From assembly GCA_005798925.1 (NCBI GenBank), contig SYID01000035.1:1-10053 (forward strand): 10,053 bases of DNA, given 5' to 3'. Of this stretch, positions 1-6,730 are shown piece after piece. Source of the stretch: Verrucomicrobiota bacterium (GTDB lineage: Bacteria > Verrucomicrobiota > Verrucomicrobiia > Opitutales > UBA953). Under the pieces are notes generated by a model. It did no database searches. It was not told the DNA's origin and saw only the letters and a list, made by a program, of their open reading frames with translations. The translations under genes and the position numbers were made by a program. Each line of letters starts with the position of its first letter. Position 1 is the stretch's first letter.

Positions 1-490
1 GATCCTCACCCTCACGACCCTTGCTGCCGCTGCCTCTGCCCAGAGCGCTGCCGCTGGTCTCTCCTACAACCGCGCTGGCCTCAGCTACAACACCGACGCC
101 GGCGCTGGCGATAACGGCTACTCCCTCTCGGTCGAAGCCCTTGTCGGCTCCTCGAACGTCTGGGTTGGCGCCTCCGCCGACCTGAACAACGCTGGTGATG
201 ACGGCGTCGCCGTCGGTTACCTCTTCAAGAACGTCGTCGCCGGTATCGACGCCACCGCCTTCGTTGGCTCCAACGACGGTTACGGCATCATCGCCCGTCG
301 CTCCCTGAACGAAGTCGTCGCCGGTCTCGAAGGCCGCATCGTCTGGTCCCAGGAAGGTGGCTCCAACGACAACTCCTTCGTCTACGAGCTCGCCTACAAC
401 GTGAACTCGAAGTACCAGGTCGCCGTTTCTATCGCTGACCAGAACGACGTGGACGAAGAAGTCTCCGTCACCGTCCGCTACAACTTCTAA
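1..490 (+). CDS. Small outer-membrane/secreted beta-barrel-like protein, 5' truncated
   Basis: The reading frame is open from base 2 and ends at TAA 488-490, giving 162 visible residues; the start codon lies left of the window. The first visible residues are the hydrophobic and Ala-rich end of a signal peptide (ILTLTTLAAAASA), with a plausible signal peptidase I site after Ala-Ser-Ala at visible residue 13. The mature part is rich in Gly, Asn, Ser, Tyr and Val, with alternating polar/hydrophobic strands and turns such as NNAGDDG and GSNDGYG. It ends in VRYNF; a C-terminal Phe is the usual beta-signal for barrel assembly in the outer membrane. The hexapeptide AGLSYN occurs twice near the mature N-terminus (visible residues 18-23 and 25-30). 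Codon choice (many gct, ggt, tcc, aac) differs from the neighbours and suggests high expression. I do not recognise a specific family. A role as a small porin-like or surface protein is inference. Confidence 0.7.
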   Translation, partial: ILTLTTLAAAASAQSAAAGLSYNRAGLSYNTDAGAGDNGYSLSVEALVGSSNVWVGASADLNNAGDDGVAVGYLFKNVVAGIDATAFVGSNDGYGIIARRSLNEVVAGLEGRIVWSQEGGSNDNSFVYELAYNVNSKYQVAVSIADQNDVDEEVSVTVRYNF

Positions 491-514
491 TCTTCGGATC
501 AGAAGCTGACCTAA

Positions 515-539
515 GGGCCCCGGCGACGGGGCCCTTTTT
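515..539 (+). terminator. Rho-independent terminator after the outer-membrane protein gene
   Basis: A perfect 8-bp GC stem (GGGCCCCG at 515-522 with CGGGGCCC at 527-534) closes on a GCGA tetraloop, which is of the stable GNRA type, and is followed directly by five T residues (535-539). It begins 24 bases after the stop codon of the upstream + strand gene. Read on the minus strand the stem is followed by only two T residues, so it should be weaker as a stop for the convergent transglutaminase transcript. No better minus-strand terminator is visible between 491 and 566. Confidence 0.92.
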
Positions 540-566
540 GTTGTCCGAGCATCCCGATTATCCGGC

Positions 567-1409
567 TTACTTGGCCTCTACGTGCACGGTGACCCGCATC
601 TCGCGGTCCCCTACGCCCCAGTAACTCCCGCTGACGGGGGTGGCGTCGCGATAATCGCGCCCCACGGCCGAAGCCACGTAGGCCTCATGGATGACCTTCC
701 GGTTCGTCGGGTCGACACCTAGCCACCCGTAGCCGGGCACCCATAGCTCGCACCAGGCATGGGAGGCATGGCTGCCGATGACGTCCCCGCGCTTGGCGTC
801 GTAGACATAGCCGCAGACATAACGGGCGGGGATGCCGATCGAACGGGCCAAGGCCAGCAGCAGGTGAGCGTAATCCTGGCAGACCCCTTCGGGTTTGGCG
901 AAGAATTCCTCGGTATTCGTGCCGATATGGGTGGCGCCGGGGACGTACCGGCAGGTCGCGTGGATCATGTCCATGAGCCCGATGACGACCGAGAAAAGGT
1001 CGCCTCGGTCTTTCTCGACGTCCACCGCCGCGCGCCAGATCTCCGGGGTGATGCGCACCGGGCCGTCGGATAAAAGGAACGGCTGGAAGCTTTCGACCAC
1101 ATCATCGGCTCGGACGGCCGCGATGGGGACGTCGGTCGGGATGGCTGCGACCGGGGTGGGCAGGGTTTCGACGACGCTGGAGGCTTCGATGACCAGGTCT
1201 TTGTGGGGCTCCTCGATCTCGAACAGATGCACCGGGTTGCGGTAAAGGTCGGGGTAGCGGCGCATCCGCACGGCCGGCAGGACGCGCACCAGGTGCAGGC
1301 CCGGCTTCTGCCGGAGGTTGGAGAGGGGGGTGACCCGCAGTTCGTTGGAGTTGTTGCGGACGGGAAGGGCGTAGCGGTATTCGGTCCGGTGGAGGATACG
1401 GAGCTTCAT
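567..1409 (-). CDS. Transglutaminase-like cysteine protease/transferase family protein
   Basis: This 280-residue protein has two parts. An N-terminal beta-rich domain (about residues 1-100, beginning MKLRILHRTEYRYALPV, with ELRVTP at 23-28) matches the bacterial transglutaminase N-terminal domain. A transglutaminase core fold follows (about 140-240). All three catalytic residues are visible: Cys177 in GVCQDYAH, His217 in ASHAWCELW and Asp233 in VDPTN. Length is normal for the family. No signal peptide is seen, so it should be cytoplasmic. The start is ATG 1407-1409, 15 bases after the stop of the alpha-E gene; no clear Shine-Dalgarno is present, so translational coupling is likely. It is the last gene of the ATP-grasp/alpha-E/transglutaminase module. 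Related proteins have been proposed to cleave or form amide bonds on peptides or glutamine side chains. The true substrate is unknown, and peptidase activity is as plausible as crosslinking. Confidence 0.93.
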   Translation of the reverse strand: MKLRILHRTEYRYALPVRNNSNELRVTPLSNLRQKPGLHLVRVLPAVRMRRYPDLYRNPVHLFEIEEPHKDLVIEASSVVETLPTPVAAIPTDVPIAAVRADDVVESFQPFLLSDGPVRITPEIWRAAVDVEKDRGDLFSVVIGLMDMIHATCRYVPGATHIGTNTEEFFAKPEGVCQDYAHLLLALARSIGIPARYVCGYVYDAKRGDVIGSHASHAWCELWVPGYGWLGVDPTNRKVIHEAYVASAVGRDYRDATPVSGSYWGVGDREMRVTVHVEAK

Positions 1410-1424
1410 CGGAGCACGGCGGCG

Positions 1425-2465
1425 TTATTGCTGCTGCTGTTGCTGCTGTTCGCGTTGCCAGTCGGAAAGGCTCTCGGGGCGCGTCCCGCGGGGGAAGTGC
1501 CGGTCGATCTCGCCCGGCAGGAGCACGTAGGATTCGAAGACCGCCTGGCCGGCGGCGTTGAGCTGGAGCTGGAGTTCGTCGATATAGGCATGCAGGCCCC
1601 GGGCCATGACCTCGGGCGGGCCGGCGAAGCTCAGCCGGGCGAGCAGGGCGCCGGTGATCTTCTCGCAGGGGTTGGAATAGCGTCCCGTGGGCGTGCCGGA
1701 GATGTCGTGCAGGACCTCGTCGGCCCGCCGGATGCAGTGCCGCACGGAACGGGGGAACTCATTGGAGAACAGCAAAAGGTCGACGACGCCTTCGACGCTG
1801 ATCTCGCCCCCGTGGACGCGTCGGTAGCCCGCATGGGCGCTGCAGGCCCGCAGGACCGCGCCCCATTGCAGGGATTCCAAGGCCGTATCGCCGGCCGTCG
1901 CGGGCGTCTGGGAGCGGATGTCGAGGAAGCGGCTGGTCATGTCGGCTCGCTCCAGCAGGCGGCCGAGCTGGAGGAAGTTCCAGCCCTCGTCGCGCGTCAG
2001 CGTGGCGTCGGTGATGCCGTCGAAGAGCATCGAGGAGGAGATGATCTTCTCGTAATAAGCCTGCGGGAAGCGTTCCAGCAGCTGGAGCCCCTCGGGCGAG
2101 GTCACGAAGAGGTTGAGGGCGTTGATCTCCGACCACATCTCATCGGAGATCTTGTCGCGCACCGAGCGGGCGTTCTCGCGGGCCTGGCGGATGCAGGACA
2201 GGATCGAGTCCGGGTTGCGGAGGTCGAGCGTCAGGAACCGCGCCACGTCCCCTTGGCGGGGCTCCGGGTAGAGCGAGCGGAAGGCCCCTTCCATCGCCGT
2301 GGCCGCCAGGACCGGTGTCCAGTATTCCTGCGCGCTGCCGCGTCCGAGCGACTCGTCGTCGAGGAGCATCTCCTCGGACACGCGGACCAGGCGCGCGAGG
2401 TTCTCGGCCCGCTCCATCTGGCGTGCCATCCAATATTGGTGGTCGGCGACCCGGGAAAGCATCAT
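1425..2465 (-). CDS. Alpha-E domain-containing protein (DUF403 family) with polyGln tail
   Basis: The 346-residue, largely alpha-helical protein begins MMLSRVADHQYWMARQMER, the diagnostic N-terminal signature of the alpha-E family (MLSRVA..YWM.R..ERAEN). Family members are almost always encoded beside circularly permuted ATP-grasp and transglutaminase genes, as here. They have no demonstrated enzymatic activity and are thought to be a partner or scaffold in a peptide- or amide-forming pathway. No signal peptide or membrane segment is evident. The start ATG (2463-2465) is 7 bases after the ATP-grasp stop; the second codon is also ATG, so initiation could be at either. No strong Shine-Dalgarno is visible, which fits translational coupling. 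The C-terminus is unusual: after DWQRE there are seven consecutive Gln codons (CAG/CAA) and then TAA. Family assignment is firm; the function is not. Confidence 0.93.
   Translation of the reverse strand: MMLSRVADHQYWMARQMERAENLARLVRVSEEMLLDDESLGRGSAQEYWTPVLAATAMEGAFRSLYPEPRQGDVARFLTLDLRNPDSILSCIRQARENARSVRDKISDEMWSEINALNLFVTSPEGLQLLERFPQAYYEKIISSSMLFDGITDATLTRDEGWNFLQLGRLLERADMTSRFLDIRSQTPATAGDTALESLQWGAVLRACSAHAGYRRVHGGEISVEGVVDLLLFSNEFPRSVRHCIRRADEVLHDISGTPTGRYSNPCEKITGALLARLSFAGPPEVMARGLHAYIDELQLQLNAAGQAVFESYVLLPGEIDRHFPRGTRPESLSDWQREQQQQQQQ
1428..1448 (-). repeat. CAG/CAA trinucleotide repeat encoding Gln7 at the alpha-E C-terminus
   Basis: Seven consecutive Gln codons (on the coding strand CAG CAG CAA CAG CAG CAG CAA) sit directly before the TAA stop of the alpha-E gene. 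Whole-unit slippage would change only the tail length. In the alternative minus-strand frame the repeat reads as Ser/Asn-rich codons and stays open to a TGA at 1406-1408, which overlaps the transglutaminase ATG as ATGA. Confidence 0.85.
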
Positions 2466-2472
2466 GGCGAGG

Positions 2473-3906
2473 TCAGGCCGCGAGGACCCAGGTGTCTTTG
2501 CTGCCGCCGCCCTGCGAGGAGTTCACGACGAGGGAGCCGCGTTTCAGGGCCACGCGGGTGAGGCCGCCGGGAAGGACCTTCACCGTGTCGCCCCAGCGCA
2601 CGAACGGCCGCAGGTCGACATGCCGGCCCTCGAGGCCGCCGTCGACGAGCGTGGGGTGCTGCGAGAAATTCACCACCGGCTGGGCGATGTAATTCCGCGG
2701 GTGGGCCGAGACCTTGGCGTGGAACTCCGCGAGCTCGGCGCGGCTGGCCGTCGGGCCGATGAGCATGCCGTAGCCGCCGCTCTCGTTGGCGGCCTTCACC
2801 ACGAGCTTGGGCAGGTTCTCCAGGATGTATTTCTTGTCGGCGTCGCGCCAGGCGAGGTAGGTCGGCACTTGGTCGAGGATCGGCTCCTGGCAGAGATAGT
2901 AGCGGATCATGTCCGGCACGTAGGCGTAGGTGACCTTGTCGTCGGCCACGCCCGTCCCGATGGCGTTGGCGAGGGCGACGTTGCCACGGCGGACCGCGTC
3001 GACGAGCCCCGGGACCCCCAGGCAGGAGTCCTTGCGGAACACCTGCGGGTCGAGGAAATCATCGTCGATCCGGCGGTAGAGCACGTCGACCTGGCGCAGC
3101 CCGCGCGTGGTGCGCATGTACACGAAGCCGTCCAGGGCGATCAGGTCGCGTCCTTCGACGATCTCGATGCTCATCTGGCGGGCCAGGAAGGAATGCTCGA
3201 AATAGGCGCTGTTATGCACGCCGGGCGTGAGCAGGACCACGTTGGGGTTGGGGTTCTCGCGCGGGGCGACGTGGCGGAGGGTCGCGAGCAGGTCGGCCGG
3301 ATAGGTGTCGACCGGGCGCACCCCGCTGGCGCCGAAGAGCTGCGGGAAGACGCGCTTCATCGCCGCGCGGTTCTCGAGCACGTAGGAGACGCCGGAGGGG
3401 CAGCGGCCGTTATCTTCGAGCACCAGGTAGCGGCCGTCGCGGTCGCGGATCAGATCGGTGCCGCAGACATGGATGTAGGCGTCTTTCGGCACGGAGACGC
3501 CGACGAACTCCGGACGGTAGTGGGAGGCGCCGAAGACGACTTCCGGCGGGATGACGCCGTCCTTGATGATGCGCTGCTCATGGTAGACATCGTACAGGAA
3601 CAGGTTCAGGGCCGTGATGCGCTGGACGAGGCCGGCCTCGATGTGTTCCCATTCCGCGGCCGGGATGACGCGGGGGAAGGGGTCGAACGGGAAGACGCGC
3701 TCGGTGCCTTTCTCGTCGCCGTAGACCGTGAACGTGATGCCTTGCTTGAGGAAGAGCAGTTCCAGGCTGCGGAGCTTCTGGCTGAGTTCTTCCTGGCCGA
3801 GGCCGGCGAGTTTGTCGGCGACGTTGCGATAGTACGGGCGGATGGAGCCCGCGGCGTCGACCAGTTCGTCGAAGAGGTCGGCCCCTTTGTAATCGGACAG
3901 GATCAT
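2473..3906 (-). CDS. Circularly permuted ATP-grasp family protein (DUF404/DUF407)
   Basis: From the preferred ATG the protein has 477 residues. Hallmarks of the family are visible (numbering from that ATG): FDELVDAAGSIRP near the N-terminus (12-24), GTERVFPFDPFPRVIP (67-82), LEDNGRCPSGVSYVLENR (163-180), LLTPGVHNSAYFEHS (225-239), KLVVKAANESGGYGM (367-381), and the closing LVVNSSQGGGSKDTWVL (459-475). ATP-grasp enzymes of this type are predicted ATP-dependent carboxylate-amine ligases; the permuted group has been suggested to act as amide or peptide ligases with alpha-E and transglutaminase partners. It is the first gene of the three-gene module. Start choice is uncertain. A TTG at 3958-3960 adds 18 basic residues and has GGAG six bases upstream, but the added part does not look like the family. 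The ATG at 3904-3906 fits the family N-terminus but lacks a visible ribosome site. Cytoplasmic; exact substrates unknown. Confidence 0.93.
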   Translation of the reverse strand: MILSDYKGADLFDELVDAAGSIRPYYRNVADKLAGLGQEELSQKLRSLELLFLKQGITFTVYGDEKGTERVFPFDPFPRVIPAAEWEHIEAGLVQRITALNLFLYDVYHEQRIIKDGVIPPEVVFGASHYRPEFVGVSVPKDAYIHVCGTDLIRDRDGRYLVLEDNGRCPSGVSYVLENRAAMKRVFPQLFGASGVRPVDTYPADLLATLRHVAPRENPNPNVVLLTPGVHNSAYFEHSFLARQMSIEIVEGRDLIALDGFVYMRTTRGLRQVDVLYRRIDDDFLDPQVFRKDSCLGVPGLVDAVRRGNVALANAIGTGVADDKVTYAYVPDMIRYYLCQEPILDQVPTYLAWRDADKKYILENLPKLVVKAANESGGYGMLIGPTASRAELAEFHAKVSAHPRNYIAQPVVNFSQHPTLVDGGLEGRHVDLRPFVRWGDTVKVLPGGLTRVALKRGSLVVNSSQGGGSKDTWVLAA

Positions 3907-4014
3907 GCTCAGAAGTAAGCAAGACCCCTGCCATCGGACGGTCCGGCGGCGGATGGTCAAAAACCTCTCCGTCGCAGGCCTATCTTCGGCAGCCCGCCGC
4001 CAAAAACAAGCAGG
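3907..4014 (-). promoter_or_regulatory. Spacer upstream of the ATP-grasp module; possible weak promoter
   Basis: This 108-base gap between the sigma factor stop and the ATP-grasp ATG is the longest non-coding stretch in the window. On the minus strand TTGACC (3960-3955) matches five of six bases of a -35 box, and TCCGAT (3938-3933) after a 16-base spacer matches three of six of a -10 box; this would give a start near 3926 and a short leader. The same TTG is also the alternative start codon of the ATP-grasp gene, with GGAG six bases before it. The two readings compete and I cannot decide between them. No terminator with a T-run is seen after the sigma gene, so read-through from trpE-sigma is also possible. 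Confidence 0.25.
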
Positions 4015-5214
4015 TCAGAGCCCTTCCCGGCCCGGCTTGCCCTTGCCCGGAGCCGAGACGCCCTTGGAGCGGAAGAACTCGCTGAGCACCTCGGAACGGG
4101 CTTCGGCCAGCTTGTTCTTGCGCACGTCTTCCGGCGTCAGGAGTTTCTGACGCTCCGTCATGATGCGTCGCAGCTGCATCAGGGCGGACTGCTGGAGCTG
4201 GCGGACGCGTTCGCGGGTGAGCTTGAAGAGCTCGCCGACTTCCTCGAGCGTCAGCGGGCTTTCGCCGTCGAGCCCGAACCGGCGGGTCAGGATCTCGGCT
4301 TCGCGGGGGTCGAGGGCGGCGAGCATCTCGCCGACTTCGTCGTTGTCGGACTTACCGCGCAGGGTCTCGAAGGGCGTGCGTTCGGACTCGTCCTTGACCA
4401 GGTCGCCCAAGGTGGCGTCGCCTTCCTCGCCCACGGGTTGGTCGAGCGAGGCGGCGCGGTTGGCGACCGACTTCATGTGCACGACCTTGGCCAGGGGGAT
4501 CTCCATGGCCTGGGCGATCTCCTCGTTATGCGGTTCGCGGCCGATCTCGGCGGCGAGGCGCGCCGTGACGCGGCGCATCTGCGAGATGCGGTCGACCATG
4601 TGGACCGGGAGTCGGATCGTCTTCCCGCTGGTGGCCAGCGCGCGCTTGATGGCCTGCTTGATCCACCAGGAAGCGTAGGTGCTGAGCTTGCCGCCCTTGT
4701 CGGGGTCGAAACGTTCCACGGCCTTGATGAGGCCGAAGTTGCCCTCGGAGATCAGGTCCATCAGCGACAGGCCGAAATTATCATAGTCCTTGGCGATCCG
4801 CACGACCAGGCGCAGGTTGGCCTGGATCATCTTCTGGCGGGCGGCTTCGTCGCCTTTGAGCACCCGGCGGGCCAAGGCCGTCTCTTCCTCCAGCGTCAGG
4901 AGAGGCGTCTTGCCTATCTGATCGAGGTAATAGCGGATCGGCGAACGTTCCTCCGTGGACAGTTCCTCCCATGGCAGTCCCGGTTCGGTGGGGTCGGTGT
5001 CCGAATCAGGGTTAGGGGCAGGGTTAGGGGCAGGGGTGGGGGTAGGGCGAACCTTCTCCTCAGGGAGTGCGGGCTTTTTCGTCGGTGACGCTGGCTTGGC
5101 CGGGATGGGCGTCTTGGGCGTGCCCGGCGGCTTCTTCGTCCGGCCCTTCTCAGCGGCTTTCGTCGATGGCTTGGCCTTCGGCGCGGCGCTCTTCTTGGGC
5201 TTGGACTTGGGCAC
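4015..5214 (-). CDS. RNA polymerase sigma-70 family factor (probable group 2, RpoD/RpoS-like)
   Basis: This 399-residue factor directs core RNA polymerase to promoters. Region 1.2 is at about 91-122 (SPIRYYLDQIG). Region 2 is at about 128-200, with NLRLVVRIAKDY, the core-binding LMDLISEGNFGLIKAVERFD and the -10-reading STYASWWIKQAIKRA. Region 3 is at about 201-270 (IRLPVHMVD..). Region 4 is at about 296-352, with the -35-binding helix LTRERVRQLQQSALMQLRR. The promoter-reading regions are intact. The first 75 residues are a disordered Lys/Pro/Ala-rich tail resembling histone H1 tails, followed by a Pro/Asn/Asp stretch, in place of a region 1.1. A 45-residue charged extension follows region 4. 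The size and absence of the long non-conserved domain argue against the primary sigma factor. The start is GTG 5212-5214, 11 bases after the trpE stop, with a GAGAAG-like ribosome site overlapping that stop. The regulon is unknown. Confidence 0.92.
   Translation of the reverse strand: MPKSKPKKSAAPKAKPSTKAAEKGRTKKPPGTPKTPIPAKPASPTKKPALPEEKVRPTPTPAPNPAPNPDSDTDPTEPGLPWEELSTEERSPIRYYLDQIGKTPLLTLEEETALARRVLKGDEAARQKMIQANLRLVVRIAKDYDNFGLSLMDLISEGNFGLIKAVERFDPDKGGKLSTYASWWIKQAIKRALATSGKTIRLPVHMVDRISQMRRVTARLAAEIGREPHNEEIAQAMEIPLAKVVHMKSVANRAASLDQPVGEEGDATLGDLVKDESERTPFETLRGKSDNDEVGEMLAALDPREAEILTRRFGLDGESPLTLEEVGELFKLTRERVRQLQQSALMQLRRIMTERQKLLTPEDVRKNKLAEARSEVLSEFFRSKGVSAPGKGKPGREGL
5009..5047 (+). 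repeat. G-quadruplex-prone tract with two TTAGGG telomere-like units
   Basis: The + strand (template strand of the sigma gene) has seven runs of three to five G separated by TTA, CA, T or TA loops, including two direct copies of CAGGGTTAGGGG (5008-5019 and 5020-5031, one base offset depending on phasing). It encodes the Pro/Thr/Asn-rich part of the sigma factor N-terminal tail (PTPTPAPNPAPNP). The pattern satisfies the usual G3+/short-loop rule for quadruplex folding several times over. Whether it folds in the cell is inference. Confidence 0.75.
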
Positions 5215-5225
5215 AGGCGGGCTTC

Positions 5226-6722
5226 TCAGGAGCGCAGGCCGGCGGCTAGGCCGAGGGCGCGCAGGACGCTTTTGGATTTGTTCACGGTTTCCTCGTATTC
5301 CGAGGCGGGCACCGAATCGGCGACGACGCCGGCGCCGGCTTGGATGCTGGCGACGCCTTCGCGGAGCGAGGCGGTCCGGATCACGATGCAGGAGTCATGG
5401 CCACCGTCGAAACCGAAGTAACCGACCGCGCCGCCGTAGGCGCCGCGGCGTTCGCCTTCCAGTTCCGCGATGACTTGCATCGCGCGCACCTTGGGCGCGC
5501 CGGAAAGGGTGCCCGCGGGGAAGGTCGCGCGGAAGAGGTCGAAGGCGTCCTTGTCGGGAGAGAGCTGGCCCTCCACCTGAGAGACGATGTGCATCACGTG
5601 CGAGTAGCGTTCGACGACCGCGTAATCCGGCACCTTGACCGAGCCCGGGACGCAGACGCGCCCGAGGTCGTTGCGGGCGAGGTCGACGAGCATCAGGTGC
5701 TCGGAGCGTTCCTTGGGGTCGGCGAGCAGCTCCGCCTCAAGGCGCCGATCCGAGGCCTCGTCGGCGCCGCGCGGGCGGGTGCCGGCGAGCGGCCGGATCT
5801 CGCAGAGGCGGCCCGTGAGGCGGACGTTCACTTCCGGGGACGCGCCCACGACGTCGAAGCCGCGGCCGGTCTCCAGCACGAACATGTAGGGCGACGGGTT
5901 CACGTGGCGGAGCACGCGGTAGAGGTCGAGCGGATCGCCCTTGAACGGCACGTCGGTGCGGCGTGAGAGCACCACCTGCACGCAGTCGCCGGCGCGGACG
6001 TATTCCTGTGTGCGGCGGATCGCGGCCTCGAAGGCGGGCTGCGTGAAATTCGTCCGGCCGGTCGCGAGTCCGGCGGCGGCGGGCAGTTCGGCGGCGACGG
6101 CCGTCCGCGGGCCGGTCACCACCGCGCGGAGGGCGGCCAGCTCCTGCTGGGCGGCGCTCCAGGCGGCGTCGGCGTCCGCCGGTGACTTCACGCGGGCGTT
6201 GACGATGAGGCGGAGGGTCTGGCGGGCGTTGTCGAAGGCGACGACGCGGTCGACCAGCATGAAGTGGAGCAAGGGGGTGCCTGCGGGGTCCTTGGCGGCT
6301 TTCGGGACGGTCGGTTCGACGCGGTGCACGTATTCGTAGCCGACCATGCCGACCATGCCGCCGACGAACGGGGGCAGCCCGGGGATCTTGGCCACGCGCA
6401 GACCGGAAAGCTCCTTTTTCACGAGCGTCAGCGGGTCGGCCGGGGTGGGGATGGTCTCCCGGCTGCCGTCGCGGCGGGTGATCTCGGTGCGGTCTTCCCA
6501 GGCGGTCAGGGTCATCGCCGGGGCGGCGCCGCAGAAACTATAACGGCCGAGCTTGTCGCCGCCGGTCACCGATTCGAACAGGAACGGGGAGCCCAGGGCG
6601 CGGAGGCGGGCGTAGACCGAGACCGGGGTCTCGAGGTCGGCCATGAGGTCGAGGCACACCGGGATGACGTCGCAGGTCTGGGCCAGCTGACGGAAGGCGG
6701 CTTGGTCGGGCACGAGGCTCAC
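5226..6722 (-). CDS. trpE: Anthranilate synthase component I
   Basis: This 498-residue enzyme converts chorismate and ammonia (or glutamine, with its TrpG partner) to anthranilate and pyruvate, the first committed step of tryptophan synthesis, in the cytoplasm. The N-terminal domain carries the allosteric-site motif FLFES (47-51) and GRYSFCG (59-65). The chorismate-binding domain shows NPSPYMFVLE (275-284), GASPE (293-297), IRPLAGTRPRG (309-319), DLARNDLGRV (347-356), the conserved His378 in SHVMHIVS, and FPAGTLSGAPK (401-411). Tryptophan feedback inhibition is expected because the N-terminal Ser and the NPSPYM element are retained. The start is probably GTG 6720-6722; another in-frame GTG lies three codons later. 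No trpG or other trp gene is in the window. PabB is the main alternative, but the N-terminal pattern LADLETPVSVY and the overall length favour TrpE. Confidence 0.95.
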   Translation of the reverse strand: MSLVPDQAAFRQLAQTCDVIPVCLDLMADLETPVSVYARLRALGSPFLFESVTGGDKLGRYSFCGAAPAMTLTAWEDRTEITRRDGSRETIPTPADPLTLVKKELSGLRVAKIPGLPPFVGGMVGMVGYEYVHRVEPTVPKAAKDPAGTPLLHFMLVDRVVAFDNARQTLRLIVNARVKSPADADAAWSAAQQELAALRAVVTGPRTAVAAELPAAAGLATGRTNFTQPAFEAAIRRTQEYVRAGDCVQVVLSRRTDVPFKGDPLDLYRVLRHVNPSPYMFVLETGRGFDVVGASPEVNVRLTGRLCEIRPLAGTRPRGADEASDRRLEAELLADPKERSEHLMLVDLARNDLGRVCVPGSVKVPDYAVVERYSHVMHIVSQVEGQLSPDKDAFDLFRATFPAGTLSGAPKVRAMQVIAELEGERRGAYGGAVGYFGFDGGHDSCIVIRTASLREGVASIQAGAGVVADSVPASEYEETVNKSKSVLRALGLAAGLRS

Positions 6723-6730
6723 GCCGCCAT
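6719..6730 (-). other. Three-codon ORF (Met-Ala-Ala-stop) overlapping the trpE start
   Basis: On the minus strand an ATG at 6728-6730 is preceded by AGGG (6737-6740) at a six-base spacing, a good ribosome-site geometry. It reads ATG GCG GCG TGA and its stop overlaps the trpE start codon as GTGA. The trpE GTG itself has AGGG at 14 bases, too far for efficient direct initiation. This may be a minimal upstream ORF coupled to trpE by termination-reinitiation, or chance. Confidence 0.35.

Noticed and set aside
1203..2561. A 452-codon open frame on the + strand
   Set aside because: It is antisense to the alpha-E gene and the start of the transglutaminase gene; the Leu-run in it is just the reverse of the CAG repeat.
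2299..3918. A 539-codon open frame on the + strand
   Set aside because: It is the antisense shadow of the ATP-grasp and alpha-E genes, rich in Val/Gly/His/Asp/Arg with no recognisable motif.
3985..4010. A GC hairpin next to an AAAAA run, considered as a terminator after the sigma gene
   Set aside because: On the minus strand the T-run comes before the stem, not after it, and the stem has only about four base pairs; it cannot be a terminator for the sigma gene.
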